Made by a program: the position numbers and the translations under genes. This document shows, piece after piece, positions 1 to 10,681 of a stretch of DNA of 64,000 nt (within the stretch, counting starts at the first letter, position 1; every line of letters starts with the position of its first letter). Origin of the DNA: Coix lacryma-jobi var. lacryma-jobi. Taxonomy: Eukaryota; Streptophyta; Magnoliopsida; Poales; Poaceae. The stretch lies in the NCBI GenBank assembly GCA_009763385.1, contig CM019822.1, forward strand, positions 13,192,700 through 13,256,699, given 5' to 3'. The notes under the pieces were generated by a model. The model worked only from the letters and a program-made list of their open reading frames with translations. It made no database searches and was not told the DNA's origin.

Positions 1-1000
1 GCATGCCATGACGGATTACCCTTTTGTTTAGTTCTTGACCATCGTTGATATTAAATTTTTATACTTTTATTTGGATTAGAATTCGTATACAGATAATATC
101 AGTCATCATAGGAAATATGCGATTTGAGTATTCAAATATCCGGACCGAATTAATACAGATGGAACTGGAACTCTTCTATATGAATATGGACTTGAACACA
201 GTCAGAAAATATCTCTATCATTTATGCCTCTCGTACTCAAGTCATTGCAGGATGACAACATAGAAAGGCATAGGTATGGAGCGCTCTGATGTGGTTTGAG
301 CGAAGTCTAAGATGTTCCGGGACCTAGAAATGGTGTTTTGAGAGATCGATGTATAGGTGACACTTCTTGATAAATATAGAGAAGTAAAATAATACAACTT
401 GGGAGTGTTTCCTCAAAAAAAAACAATTTAGGAGTGGCATATCACGTCAAGACAGCAAGTGGTAGATCAAGGCTTGTTTGGACCTTGATGGCACCTACAA
501 TAAGTTCGGGGACCCGAAAACAATATTTTATCACGGCGAGGATGAGACGGACACCTAAGGAAATAGTGGGTCAGCTGAAATTAGGTTTATTGCTTATAAA
601 TTCTCTTACAAACAATGCAATCCACTACAACAATTTTCTAGGAGTTTTCTAAGGTTCGGAGCATTTCAATGATCCAAATAGTAATTCTAGTTTTTCTATA
701 GTTATTTTTAGTCATGAAATAATTAATTTATACTAGTTGCGTAGTAGAACATCCAGGAGGACCATCTATCTCGATTATTATAGCGGTAGAATCAACAGTT
801 TGGTAAAGGTCATATACGTTTCAACACGATTATTGTCCATTTTCAAACAACATTACAAAAGAAACATAAAAATATTTGATGACTACGAAGGGAGAGCCAT
901 ATTTTAGAGGGCGCATAATAAACGGGTTTTTAATTCCGGAACAACCCTTCACATTCACAAATGAATGCTTATTAGAGCTTGTCATTACAAAATGGAACTT
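1..1000. other. Non-coding AT-rich sequence
   Basis: I see no gene here. It repeats at 35718-36850 and 57257-58390. Near 735-750 this copy replaces about 150 bp present in the other two copies with roughly 16 unrelated bases. The other copies hold an (ATTA)n run there. Confidence 0.6.
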
Positions 1001-2165
1001 AGCCCAACCTCCGCTAATTGGACTTTCTACCTCACATCCAGCAACAACCATACAATAGCCTCACCGCCAACAACCATCTTACACAAGACGAAAATAGGAA
1101 AGCACGCAAGTTCAAAACTCTCAAAAGCAGCCGAAAAATTGATGATCCCAGGTCACCTAAAACCACAACGGCAATCTTGAAACGACTCCACTGCCAATAG
1201 TCATCATACAAGAGTAGATAACACGAGAGTAACCAGGTTCTCCTGACAACCAGAAAGGTAATTGAACCCAATCCCAGATCACACATGGCCACATGGGTCT
1301 TTGCTGTTCTACCCCTTTTTGATTCCTCTACCAACTGGATCCAAAAAAAATTTGCAGTGCCAAGCCTTCTAGACACCTGCAGTCACGCTCCCTTCAAATT
1401 TCTTCCTCTTCTTTTCAGACAACATGAATCATTGCATGATCCAAAACATGCCCCTGAAAAGCACATCCACACAAGAGTTAGTACCTCGATTTTGGAATAC
1501 TGCATCATTCTATACAACCATAATACCCAACACATGGCTGCAATCCTCGCTATTATTTGATTTGTTAGTCTAGGAGCAAATCTCCTTATCCAAGATCCAA
1601 ACATGTGAGTAATTATGTTCGGTGGTTGAAAGTTAAAGGTGATGAACAACATATTCCAAACTGCTCTAGCTATTCGACAATCAAAGAAAAGATGTTGGAT
1701 GTTTTCTTCTAGCCCACAGAAGCTACAATTTGTATCTCCTTTCTATTTTCTTTTAATAAATTATTTTTGTTAAAATCGCCCCTTTCTTTAAGTACCAATG
1801 GAAAATTTTCATTTTCAAAGGTAATTTTGCTTGCCAGGACACTTCATTTCCTGAAATATTTTCTCTTTTCATTAATTCGCTATACAATGACTGTGTAGAA
1901 AAAACTCCGTTCTTTTTAATTTGCAAGATGAAGCTATTCTTGTCATTGTTCATGTTCATTCACTAGTAAAACTAAAGAGACTAGCTTTATCCAGTCACCG
2001 GTCACTTAGTCTTTCTCCCGTTAATCCCCGCCTACATGAGACATTCAGCGGGTGTTGCATTTTAAAACACTCGCTACCCATACCTCTCTTTCCTTGCAAT
2101 TTTGTACTGTTCTGGAAACCTTTGCCTTAACGGTAGCTTTCATCTTATTTGGCTAGATTTAAACA
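1000..2165 (-). pseudogene. L1-type LINE relic: 3' part of reverse transcriptase ORF
   Basis: Read on the minus strand, the segment shows the tail of a plant non-LTR retrotransposon polymerase. A stretch resembling the LINE connection region, containing PLNVSCRRGLTGE, comes first (about 2080-2010). It is followed at 1959-1753 by a zf-RVT-like segment with SFILQIKKNGVFST and LPLKMKIFHWYLKKGAILT. A degraded C-terminal region (1652-1032) follows. Stops and frameshifts break it, and no endonuclease or catalytic RT core is seen. Two further copies exist at the same place in the other units. Confidence 0.7.
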
Positions 2166-2347
2166 TATGGATTTGGAATTTTTCTTTGAATTTAGCATCT
2201 AACTAGCCGCCGTCTAGCTAGTAATCACTTAAATAATCAGGACAAGTAGCCCTTTAGTGTGATCATCACATATGGCGCTAATGTGAATCAAGGCAAACTA
2301 AAGCTTCCACTCACCATTACCTAAACGTGGTGGGTAGGGGGGGGCGG

Positions 2348-4442
2348 TGAAAGCCCTTGTTTGGTTTTGGTTAATTGATGAAACCTATTTGGTCTAATCC
2401 TATTGCTAAGCATGTGTGTAGCTTAAAGAAAGGATTGTGACCAGCCAAATGGTGAAGCTAGCATGGTGGCAACCATGGAGGATGGTGATGGCCACAGCAC
2501 TCAAGAGATCAAGTGCTTTACCATTGGCGAAATGAAGAAGAGAAGAGATGGAGCAAAGAGGCCCGAATGCAAAGGTATATCCTATAGGGCTTTTGTTTTG
2601 GTGATCAAGACACTTAGCGAGTGTGATCACATTTAGGATACATACCGTACTATTAAGAGGAGATTATTCACGGCTTATGCGATGTTCAAGTGCCACTAGG
2701 AGTTCTCTAACATATCGATGCTATAGACCTAGTGAGTGACTAACAAAACCCCTTGGAAAATGCTTTGCAAAATTCTAACACACTTGCATATGATGATGTA
2801 CACTTGGTGGTGTTGGCACTTTTGGGATAAGGGGATGTTAAGGAGTTGTGGAGAAGTGGGAGAAACTAGTTTATAGTTCCTCAGGGAGCATCGGACGCTG
2901 GTCCGAGGAGCATCGGACGCTGGTTGAGCGTTCGATGGTCAAACCCTAGTTTCTGTCAGAAGTTAAACGAGCATCGGACCTCTGACGCTGAGGAAACACT
3001 GTTGCAGAGTCTGTTGATGACGTGTCCGCGCGTGCTTTCCAGGGAGCATCGGACGCTGGCCTGCATCTGATGTAGAACCATCGGACGCGTCCGATGTGTT
3101 TTGGCCCTCTCTGGAACCTTTCTGTTGTGTCATCGGACGCAGGGGTTGAGTGTCCGATGTGGAGGTGCCGGCGCATCCGATGTAACGCAGTATTGGACTG
3201 AATCGAGCATTAGCATCGGAGCGTCCGATGCGTGGCATCGGCGCGTCCGATGCCACTTTAACCGTGGCGCGAAGTGATATGACTGTTGGGATCTAACGGG
3301 CAGATTTCATATCAGGGGGACACGTGGCTCCATCCGATGGTTGATCATCGGCGCGTCCGATGACCCCGATTCCAGCCCAACGGCTAGGCCGACTTGGATG
3401 GCCTATTTAAGGGGCTTGGCCGGCTCATATGGACTCACTCTTGCACATTCTGATTCCTAAGCATACTAGTGAGCATTGGCAAGCTTCCCAACTCATCTCC
3501 TAAGTTGATTTGATCAAACCAAGTGAGATTGAGTGATCTAGTGCATGATTTGAAAGAGTTCAACCTAGTGGCACTAGTTCTTCGCATCGGCATTGAGTTT
3601 CTTGTTACTCTTGGCATTTGCCGGTGCCTAGACGGCTTGGAGGTGTTGAGGGGTTGTTGGCAAGATTGGTGATTGTTCTTGGCCACCACCGATCGAGATT
3701 GTGAGAGGTTTGGAGCCTCACCTCGCCGGAGCGGCAAGAGGCATCCTTAGTGGATTGCTCGTGTCATTGAGCTACCTCACTAGCGGTAGATTCTTGTGGC
3801 GCTCTTAGTGAGCTTGGCTTTGTGCCGATTAGCCACCGGGTCACCTAGTGGTCGACACAACGGGGAGTAGCGTGCCGGCAAGCACGTGAACCTCGAGATA
3901 AATCTTGGGTGTCCCGTGTGCTTATTGTGATTGCTTCCACATCTTGGTGATTGGTCTTCATATTCACATCTTGGTGATTGGCATCACGAGTGGATTTCAA
4001 TGGTGATTGGCTCTCTACTAGGCGATCCCCAAGGCTCGGTGAAACCACCTCTATCTAGCTCATTTACTTTGTATATTTACATTGAGCTATTTCTTTTGTG
4101 TAGATACTATCACTTATTGTATATCTCTTGTTATATTACTTGTGTAGCTAGTTGTGATTAGCTTGCTTAGTCTATCTATTGCACACACTTGTCTCATATA
4201 CATTTTGTATATCATACTTGTACTAGAGCTAGTTAGTTTTATTCCGCATTAGATATTAGCTCTAATTGCTTGTATGACATAGATATATTAGGTAGAATTG
4301 TTGGATAGGTGGCTTGCAACACACTATTAGGCTAGCGCAAAAAGCTTCGCCATTTGTTATACTAATAGTGTTTGCCTAAGTAATTTTGTAGAGTTTTTTA
4401 ATTAGGCTATTCACCCCCCCTCTAGCCAATTTGGACCTTTCA
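2348..4442 (+). mobile_element. Copia (Sirevirus-like) solo LTR, copy I
   Basis: The 2095-bp segment begins TGAAAGCCC and ends in a C-rich tract followed by GGACCTTTCA, the ending typical of grass Sirevirus LTRs. It is flanked by a 5-bp direct repeat GGCGG (2343-2347 and 4443-4447). No PBS, gag or pol follows, so it is a solo LTR left by LTR-LTR recombination. The matching position in copy III (about 59715-59725) has no insertion. Superfamily is inferred from the termini only. Confidence 0.8.
2886..3365. repeat. Cluster of CATCGGACGC / GCGTCCGATG motifs inside the solo LTR
   Basis: A decamer close to CATCGGACGC and its reverse complement recur more than a dozen times in about 480 bp. They often abut as near-palindromes such as CATCGGCGCGTCCGATG. 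The same cluster is at 38706-39190. It lies upstream of the AT-rich 3' part of the LTR, so it may be part of the U3 regulatory region; that role is inference. Confidence 0.75.
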
Positions 4443-4571
4443 GGCGGGCACAAGAGAAGCCAAGTCAATCCCCTGCAATATGTGTAGACTTTTTTATTAA
4501 AAAAAATTATTGGCTGAATGGTTAAAGATCTCCTTGTGTTCATCTCCGCGGTGGCGGGCACTTGTTGCCTA

Positions 4572-4660
4572 CTCCCTCCGTCCCAAAAATCATTCTCGCT
4601 TCTTCAAAAATCAACAATTTACAACTTTAACTAATTATATATTAAATAATATTAATATTT
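4572..4660 (+). mobile_element. Stowaway-like MITE, truncated at the array junction (copy I)
   Basis: It begins with the terminal motif CTCCCTCCGTCCC preceded by TA, and is cut after an AT-rich tract ending ATATTT, exactly where a CACTA terminus starts. The equivalent element at the right edge of the array continues further. Confidence 0.7.
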
Positions 4661-4730
4661 CACTACTAGAAAACAGGCCTAGATATCCATACATACGTCT
4701 AAATATCCAATGTGATAGGTTGTAATTTTT
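4661..4730 (+). mobile_element. CACTA terminus at the copy I/II junction
   Basis: The sequence starts CACTACTAGAAAACAGGCCT, identical over 20 bases to the left end of the CACTA MITE at 20451. It is preceded by TTT, the same trinucleotide that forms the TSD of that MITE. No matching right terminus in the correct context is found nearby, so it appears to be a single, orphan end. Confidence 0.7.
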
Positions 4731-6137
4731 GAAAGGAACTAAACATCCCTCACCATATTTTATCAGCCCAACAACCACAAGGCTACTCCCCAAGTTGTAG
4801 AAAAAAGGGCTACTCTTGAGACCGTCCCTCTCTCTTTCTCTGACACCTAGTGAACTCCTTCTTGGCGCACACTCTCCTCTCTAGCCTTCTCCTATGCAGG
4901 GGCCTCCTCCAGCAACCTCTTCCCCATGCCCCCACCTCTCTCTCCCCTCCGGCGGCAGTGGTGCCAAAGAGGTAGGCCTTCTCATCTTTCTAAGTCGATC
5001 TACTCCTTAGGGTTCAGGCGTGAATTGAACTCCCTCTCTCCTTCCCAAACTCCAAGGGCCTTTACAAGAAAACGATTCGAGGGAGAAAGGCTAGCCAAGC
5101 AGAGTCGAGGCCGACAGATGTTTTAGGAGCCTTGATAGTATGAGACACAGTTAGGCCAAGTCAGAGGAGGGAAAGCAGCTGGAGCCATGGGTGACCAATG
5201 GAGTTCCAGCGAAACGCATAGGTCGCAGAGGTCGAGCGGTGGGGTGGGGGCGTGGGACTAAGGCAGGGGGCGGACTGCGGGAGGAAGCGAAACACTACGG
5301 GCCAGGTGAAGAAGAAAGAAGAAGAACCGTACCCCCCTTGCAATAGCATAAATTAGGGCCAAACGTAATTTCAAAGTGTCGATATTACGTATTGTATTAA
5401 TTTTTTAGATAAAAAATTATATTTTTGGCTTGAGTCATCCTCTGTCATGGATGCATCAGACCATAAATTACAATGAGTAGCAAGTGATACAAGTAAGATC
5501 TACGTCACCTAACAACGCTGGTACACCTAAAAAAAGAAGAAACTGACAAAAAAAAATAGATCTCCGAGAAATCAACTCCAGCAGAATATGACCACAAGGT
5601 CGAGAAATCGCCACCGAAACACGTTTCGCAGGCTTAATACTGAAAGATCATAGGGCACTGACCACCATTGGAGACTTCGGATGTTGTAATCTGGCAATGC
5701 ACGAAACACCTGGTGCATGTGCTTTAATCGAGTGTACGAATATGTAATTTCTTTTAATGCAAAAACATGATTTCATGAAACCATGATCGAGCCAGATAAA
5801 TAGCTGGTCACCAAACACGATGATGACTCACACTCATTATACGCACGCCTTGCTCATATACCATGTTGCGGGGGCCTGGGAGCAGGGAGCTGACTCACTA
5901 TGCATTTTCCTGTATCCAACCCAAGGGAAAATACATTTGCAGTTGTCTGCCCATCGGTGACGATAACTTCCTTCAGGGAAAAAATAATACATCCCGAATG
6001 ATTTAATAGTTGCTAATCTCCATCTCAGTTATACATACAGGATTTCACCACGTAAATGTTTACAGGAATCGAAACTCATGTACCATAAAACTAAACTTAA
6101 CGGTCTATTTCAGGTTTCACAAGCTATAATCTTCTGC
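4731..6137. other. Intergenic, no recognised gene
   Basis: It contains a pyrimidine-rich, GC-richer patch (4840-5340) with short open frames (for example 4926-5126) that I do not recognise, then AT-rich sequence up to the Del/Tekay insertion site. The same sequence is at 40546-41937. The part near 6000-6137 may be downstream sequence of the kinase relic. Confidence 0.5.
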
Positions 6138-6142
6138 TCACC
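6138..6142. repeat. Left target-site duplication TCACC
   Basis: It is directly repeated at 20285-20289, and only one copy is present at the empty site in tandem copy III. Confidence 0.93.
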
Positions 6143-7294
6143 TGTAACACCTCTGGTGTTTAAGCATGTAATTAACTTGACATATCATCATTAGCATCAT
6201 TAATCATCTTGATCATGATTTCATGTGTATGCATTTGCTTAGTGTATCATTTTATGTGATGTACCTCTATTGCAAAAACCCTTATTAGCCCATTCTTCCT
6301 ATAGGGGCAAAATGGTAATTTCACCTCTGTGCCTAGTTCTATGTAATTCTTGTTCTAATTTAGTGCCCTGATGTTGTTGCTTTGATCCAAGTTCAAAAAT
6401 CAGATTTGAATTGAGTTTCCTTTTTGCAAAACCCTAAATTCCCAAATCCTGGATTTATTCCCTTTTTAAATAACTTTTTCAAAATTCAAAATTTTGAGTT
6501 GGTTCAAAAAGCAAAGTTGTGAATCTGACCTAGAGGAACAACTTTGGTATTTACAGATTTCCATGTTTCTATATAAAGTTGCAGTAATTTCAAATTCATT
6601 CAAATTCCAGTTTTTGTCCCCTTTTCGGTTTTAAAAATTTATTCAAAAAACTATTGAGTTTCAGAAAAGGTGTATATTAGCAAAGTTGTAGGTTTTGACA
6701 AATGGAACAACTTTCATATTGGAAGATTTTCAAGTTTCAGTTTGAAATCCAAAGTAATTTTGATTTGAATCAAATTTGAAAAGTGTCTCCTTTCTGTTTT
6801 GAATGTTCAAAAAACTATTTGGAATTTGAAAATGTTCATATTGACAAAGTTGTAGATTACTCTTTTCTGAACAATGCATTTGTGTTTTGAGTTTTTGTCG
6901 CACAGTTCAAATTTTGGGAGATTTTTGCAAATTCAGAAACCAGCCAAAAGTCAAACCCTAGACCCTAGCACTGTTCTTCTTCCCGTAGAGCCAGAGGCCA
7001 GGGGGGGCCCGGCCATGGCGCCGGCGCTGCGGCTGCAGCGCAGGCGGCTGCTCCCCACGCGCCACAACCTGCCACCGATGTTCCCTGTTCCCTCCGCGCC
7101 CGCACGCGAGCGCTGACCATCGCTCTCGGCCCCTACAGTGCCCAGCGCGCCGCCGCCGCGTGGCCATCGCCGGCCGAGCATTGCGCCCGAGCCCCGGCTG
7201 TGCGCCAGCTTATCCGCCAGAGCGCAATCGAGTGCGCACGCTCCCGCCGACCTTATCCCCCCACCCGAGCTCTCTACCGTCCCATAGCCGCGGC

Positions 7295-7301
7295 TATATA
7301 A
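7295..7301 (+). promoter_or_regulatory. TATA box of the 5' LTR promoter
   Basis: TATATAA lies in a GC-rich context about 1.15 kb into the LTR and is conserved at the same place in the 3' LTR. Transcription would start some 30 bp downstream; that start is inferred. Confidence 0.65.
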
Positions 7302-7659
7302 GCCGCCGGAGCTTCGACCTCCGCATCCACCTCCGCCACCGTGGCCAGCACTCTCCAGGACTCCGCCGCTCCACCAGCTAGCTCGAAAGCTCCGCCTTGA
7401 GCTCGTGAAGCTTTCCCACCCTTCAATTTCACCTTCCCCGCCTCGTTTGCCCGGCGTAAGCTCGCCGTCCCCATCCCGGCCGAAAACCCGGCGAGCTCGG
7501 GTTCGTGGAAATCGCCGTCTCCGGCCACAGATACCTCTCCGACCCCCGTGTGTGTTGTGTTCCTGACCGTGCGACTCTAACCCGGCCCTTGCGGTCGCTG
7601 TTGTTGCTCAGGACCGCCGGACCGCCGGAGCGCCGCCGCGGTCATCTTCTTCCCCGAGT

Positions 7660-7745
7660 GTCGAGCCTCACCTCGTGTCGAGCCTCACCCTCGAGTCGAG
7701 CCTCACCCTCGGAACGAGTCGAGCCTCACCCTCGAGCCCTGCTTC
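7660..7745 (+). repeat. Short tandem repeat in the LTR (TCGAGCCTCACCC unit)
   Basis: About four tandem copies of a 17-20-bp unit containing TCGAGCCTCACCC. The same array is in the 3' LTR at about 17548-17632. Confidence 0.8.
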
Positions 7746-10373
7746 GACACGTGGTAAGCATCCGAGCCTTCGGCCTCTGCTTCACTCCGCTTCGCCCGAG
7801 CCCCAGTCACGCCTCGGCAGAGGCCTGTTTCTCCGCTTCGCCCGAGCCCAAGCCTCGGCGAGCGCATGACCCTCCGCTTCGACCGAGCCCAAGCCTCGGC
7901 GACGCATGCTCTCCGTCTCGCCCGAGTCCGGCCTCGGACCGAGGCTCACTTCTCCGATTCGCCGAGCCCGGCCTAGAAAGAGCACAGTGCTCTTCTTTTT
8001 TTTTCTGAGAGTTGTGAATAGTGTTCTGTTTCTTTTTTTTGTATGATTTTCTGTGTGCATCCAAAAATTCTGAAATTTTGTGGTAGACTCTTTATGCTCT
8101 GGAGTATTTTATAAAAATATGAAACTTGAGTTTTGTGCAAAAATTTGAAAATGTAAAATTCCCCTTTAATTGAAAAATGAAGGTTTGGTATTTTTGGAGA
8201 GTGATTTTAACTCCAAAAATCATGAGACAAATTTTTGTGAGCTTCTTATGCCATTTTAGTCTCTGGTAAAATTTTGAAGTCTTTTGGAACAAGTTGATTT
8301 TTGAGCTTTTATTTTAATTGTAAATAGTGCCTTTTGCTAATTAATGTCTGATTTATTTGAGCACCTTAATGACCTCCAAAAATTATGAAATTTGTTTTGC
8401 CATCTATCTACACCATAATGAACTTATGTGATTAATTTGGTAATTTTTGGAGCAACTTCATAAAATGACCTTTTAAATAAATTAAGAAAATAGAAAAGAT
8501 GGATTAGGGTTGGTAATAAGTGTTGATGATGTGATCTTTGGATTGATTGATGTTCATAGACCCCTACCCTTTGGTCTATGATGTTTGTGATGCTATGTTT
8601 GGTTGATGCTTAGGATAATTATAATAAGGGCTAGTTTAATCAATATTGCTTAAGGAAGAAATGGTTACCTTTTATGCTCAACCTAGATTTCAATCATGCC
8701 TTGTTTAAAAGTAATCTAGAATCAGTGGAATTGTCTTGCACCATAAGTCCATATCATCATTCTCATGAGCATTCATCATTGCATCCGTATAGTTGACGAA
8801 GAAGGACCTGAAGTCGAGGTAGCCACCGAAGGATCTGTCCCCGAGGCAACCCGAGCTCCGGCACCTACACACCACCCCGAGTCTGCTCTTTTTGCCATCC
8901 AAGGCAAGCCCCGGTGCATTAAACCCTTTCCTTGAATTTAAAATGTTTCCTTAAATGCTTTTGAGTTAAATTATTGCATTAGGTTTATAGGAGTTGTGTG
9001 CTATCCTAATTGATGCACTATCCACCTTGACCACTGATACACCCGATACCTGCTTTTCAAAAAGTATTTGAAAAATGCTTAGCAATGCTATTAATAGATT
9101 TGCAATAAAAATGCCAATTCAAAAGTGTGATCACTTAAGAATCTTTATGGGAATTTGGCTTTACTCCCACTATTGGCTAAGTATCTGATCCGTACTTAGT
9201 CAATGGGAAGGAGAGGTTGTCCTTGCGTACGGTGCCGTCATGTTGTAGTCCGGGACTCAACAGTTGACACCGACCGGGACAGGGTTGAAAAACTGACAGG
9301 ACCTGTACTCTTGGGTTAGAGTCCCGAGGTGCTTGTCGCTGGCTGGAAAATGTAGGGACCATCCGTATGGGGGCCTGCTGGTCAAGACTTGTAACTATTC
9401 ACATACTACGGAAAGCTCTGGCTCCGAGAAATCCATTATTGGACCGACAACCGCGCACTGGGAGTGGAGAGATGGCGGAAGTAGCATGTACCCACGTGGG
9501 TTAGAGTCCCGGATTGGAGTGGTGTACTGTACTTCCGGGTGGCGTAGGACCGGGCCCAATCTTGGAGGAATCGTGGTAGACGAGTTGGCATATGCAAGCT
9601 TGGGTGCTACATATGCAGTGTGGATAGGGATCCTCAGCTGAGTATTCTTTATCCGGATTAACGTTGCTCCTCGGTTATGGAGACTTGGTCCACTGACTGT
9701 CAACGGAGAGTGGTTCTCAACTAGGAATGTTTTGAAATGTAAAATGAATCATGAATGATGAAGAATTGAGGAATACTGAATCTTTCAAAATAAAATAAGA
9801 TTTACAAAATGCTTTTCTGCAAAATACTTGATCTTGCTTAAGCCTTACCTTGACTACCCTAAGGCATTCCTGAGTCTTCTCCCTTTTTCTTTAGTCGGGT
9901 AAGTCTTGTTGAGTACCTTTGTACTCAGGGTTTATTACCCATGTTGCAGGTATGGCAGATTCCTCAGTATGCCTTGGACCCTGCTGTGTGACCGTTGTTC
10001 AGGAGGAGGCCGATGAGGCCGATGAGTGATTATTCACCCTCGGGCTGGGTGATGTATTTACCTTAGTTGTTGTCATATGCTACTCTGCCAACTCTATCTA
10101 TTTGAACTATGGTCTGTAATAACTTCACTTTAATTTTATGTTGAACCCTGGTTTGTAAAACTATTGTTATCTAAGTCTTCCGCTATTTACTCCGATGTTA
10201 TTTGTCAAAATGTTAAGAGAGATTGTAACTGAATTGTGAGATGATCCTGCGGACAACGGGCACTGATGTAGCCCAGTAGCGGAACCGGTCCTAATCTCTT
10301 GGCTGTACGGATCGACTGTCAGTGGTTGACGGTGATCAGTGGGCCATGGGATTAGAGCCGTTACGTTACAGAG

Positions 10374-10385
10374 TGGTATCGGAGC
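10374..10385 (+). promoter_or_regulatory. Primer-binding site (initiator Met tRNA type)
   Basis: TGGTATCGGAGC lies 3 bp after the 5' LTR. It differs at one base from TGGTATCAGAGC, the usual plant PBS complementary to the 3' end of tRNA-iMet. Confidence 0.85.
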
Positions 10386-10681
10386 ATCTCACTATGACGT
10401 TGCAATGCAATCTTTTGCGAAAACTTCAAAATGTTTTTAACAAAACTAAACTTGACTATTTTGAGTCCAAATTGCTCTCTCATCTCATCTTGTCTTTGGC
10501 AACTAGTAGCAAGACAACTTGTATAAGCCCTATGTACCTTACCTTAGTAGTTGCATTCTTGTTCCGTAGGAACGATTCATGCATCATGTCACATTCACTT
10601 AAGTATAAAAGAGTTCGTTGGGTTAGTATGCCTATACCTTTTTCTTGCTAGCCTTTCTCATCTATAACCTCTTGTCCAGAT

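Larger units (their letters stand above)
1..4660. repeat. End of tandem copy I (~21.5-kb segmental repeat)
   Basis: Window base 1 matches 35718 and 57257, and the match continues collinearly to 4660, where a Stowaway-like MITE is cut and joined to a CACTA terminus. The segment contains a minus-strand LINE relic and a Copia solo LTR. It differs from the other copies mainly by single-base indels, plus one larger deletion near 735-750. The start of this copy lies outside the window. Confidence 0.9.
6143..10370 (+). repeat. 5' LTR of the Del/Tekay element
   Basis: The 4228-bp LTR has an AT-rich first kilobase with repeated CAAAGTTGT / ACAACTTT inverted motifs (about 6500-6880), then a GC-rich promoter-like part with a TATA box. 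A short tandem repeat (7660-7745) and degenerate CGCCCGAGCCCAAGCCTCGG repeats (7785-7960) follow, and then a long AT-rich downstream part. Open frames in the GC-rich part (such as 7505-8008) reflect composition, not genes. Confidence 0.95.

Noticed and set aside
2886..3365. CRISPR-like array
   Set aside because: The repeats are short, irregularly spaced and in both orientations within a plant LTR. The genome is eukaryotic.
7505..8008. 167-codon open frame in GC-rich sequence
   Set aside because: It lies inside the 5' LTR, recurs disrupted in the 3' LTR, and consists of low-complexity Arg/Ser/Pro-rich repeats from a tandem motif. Composition explains it.
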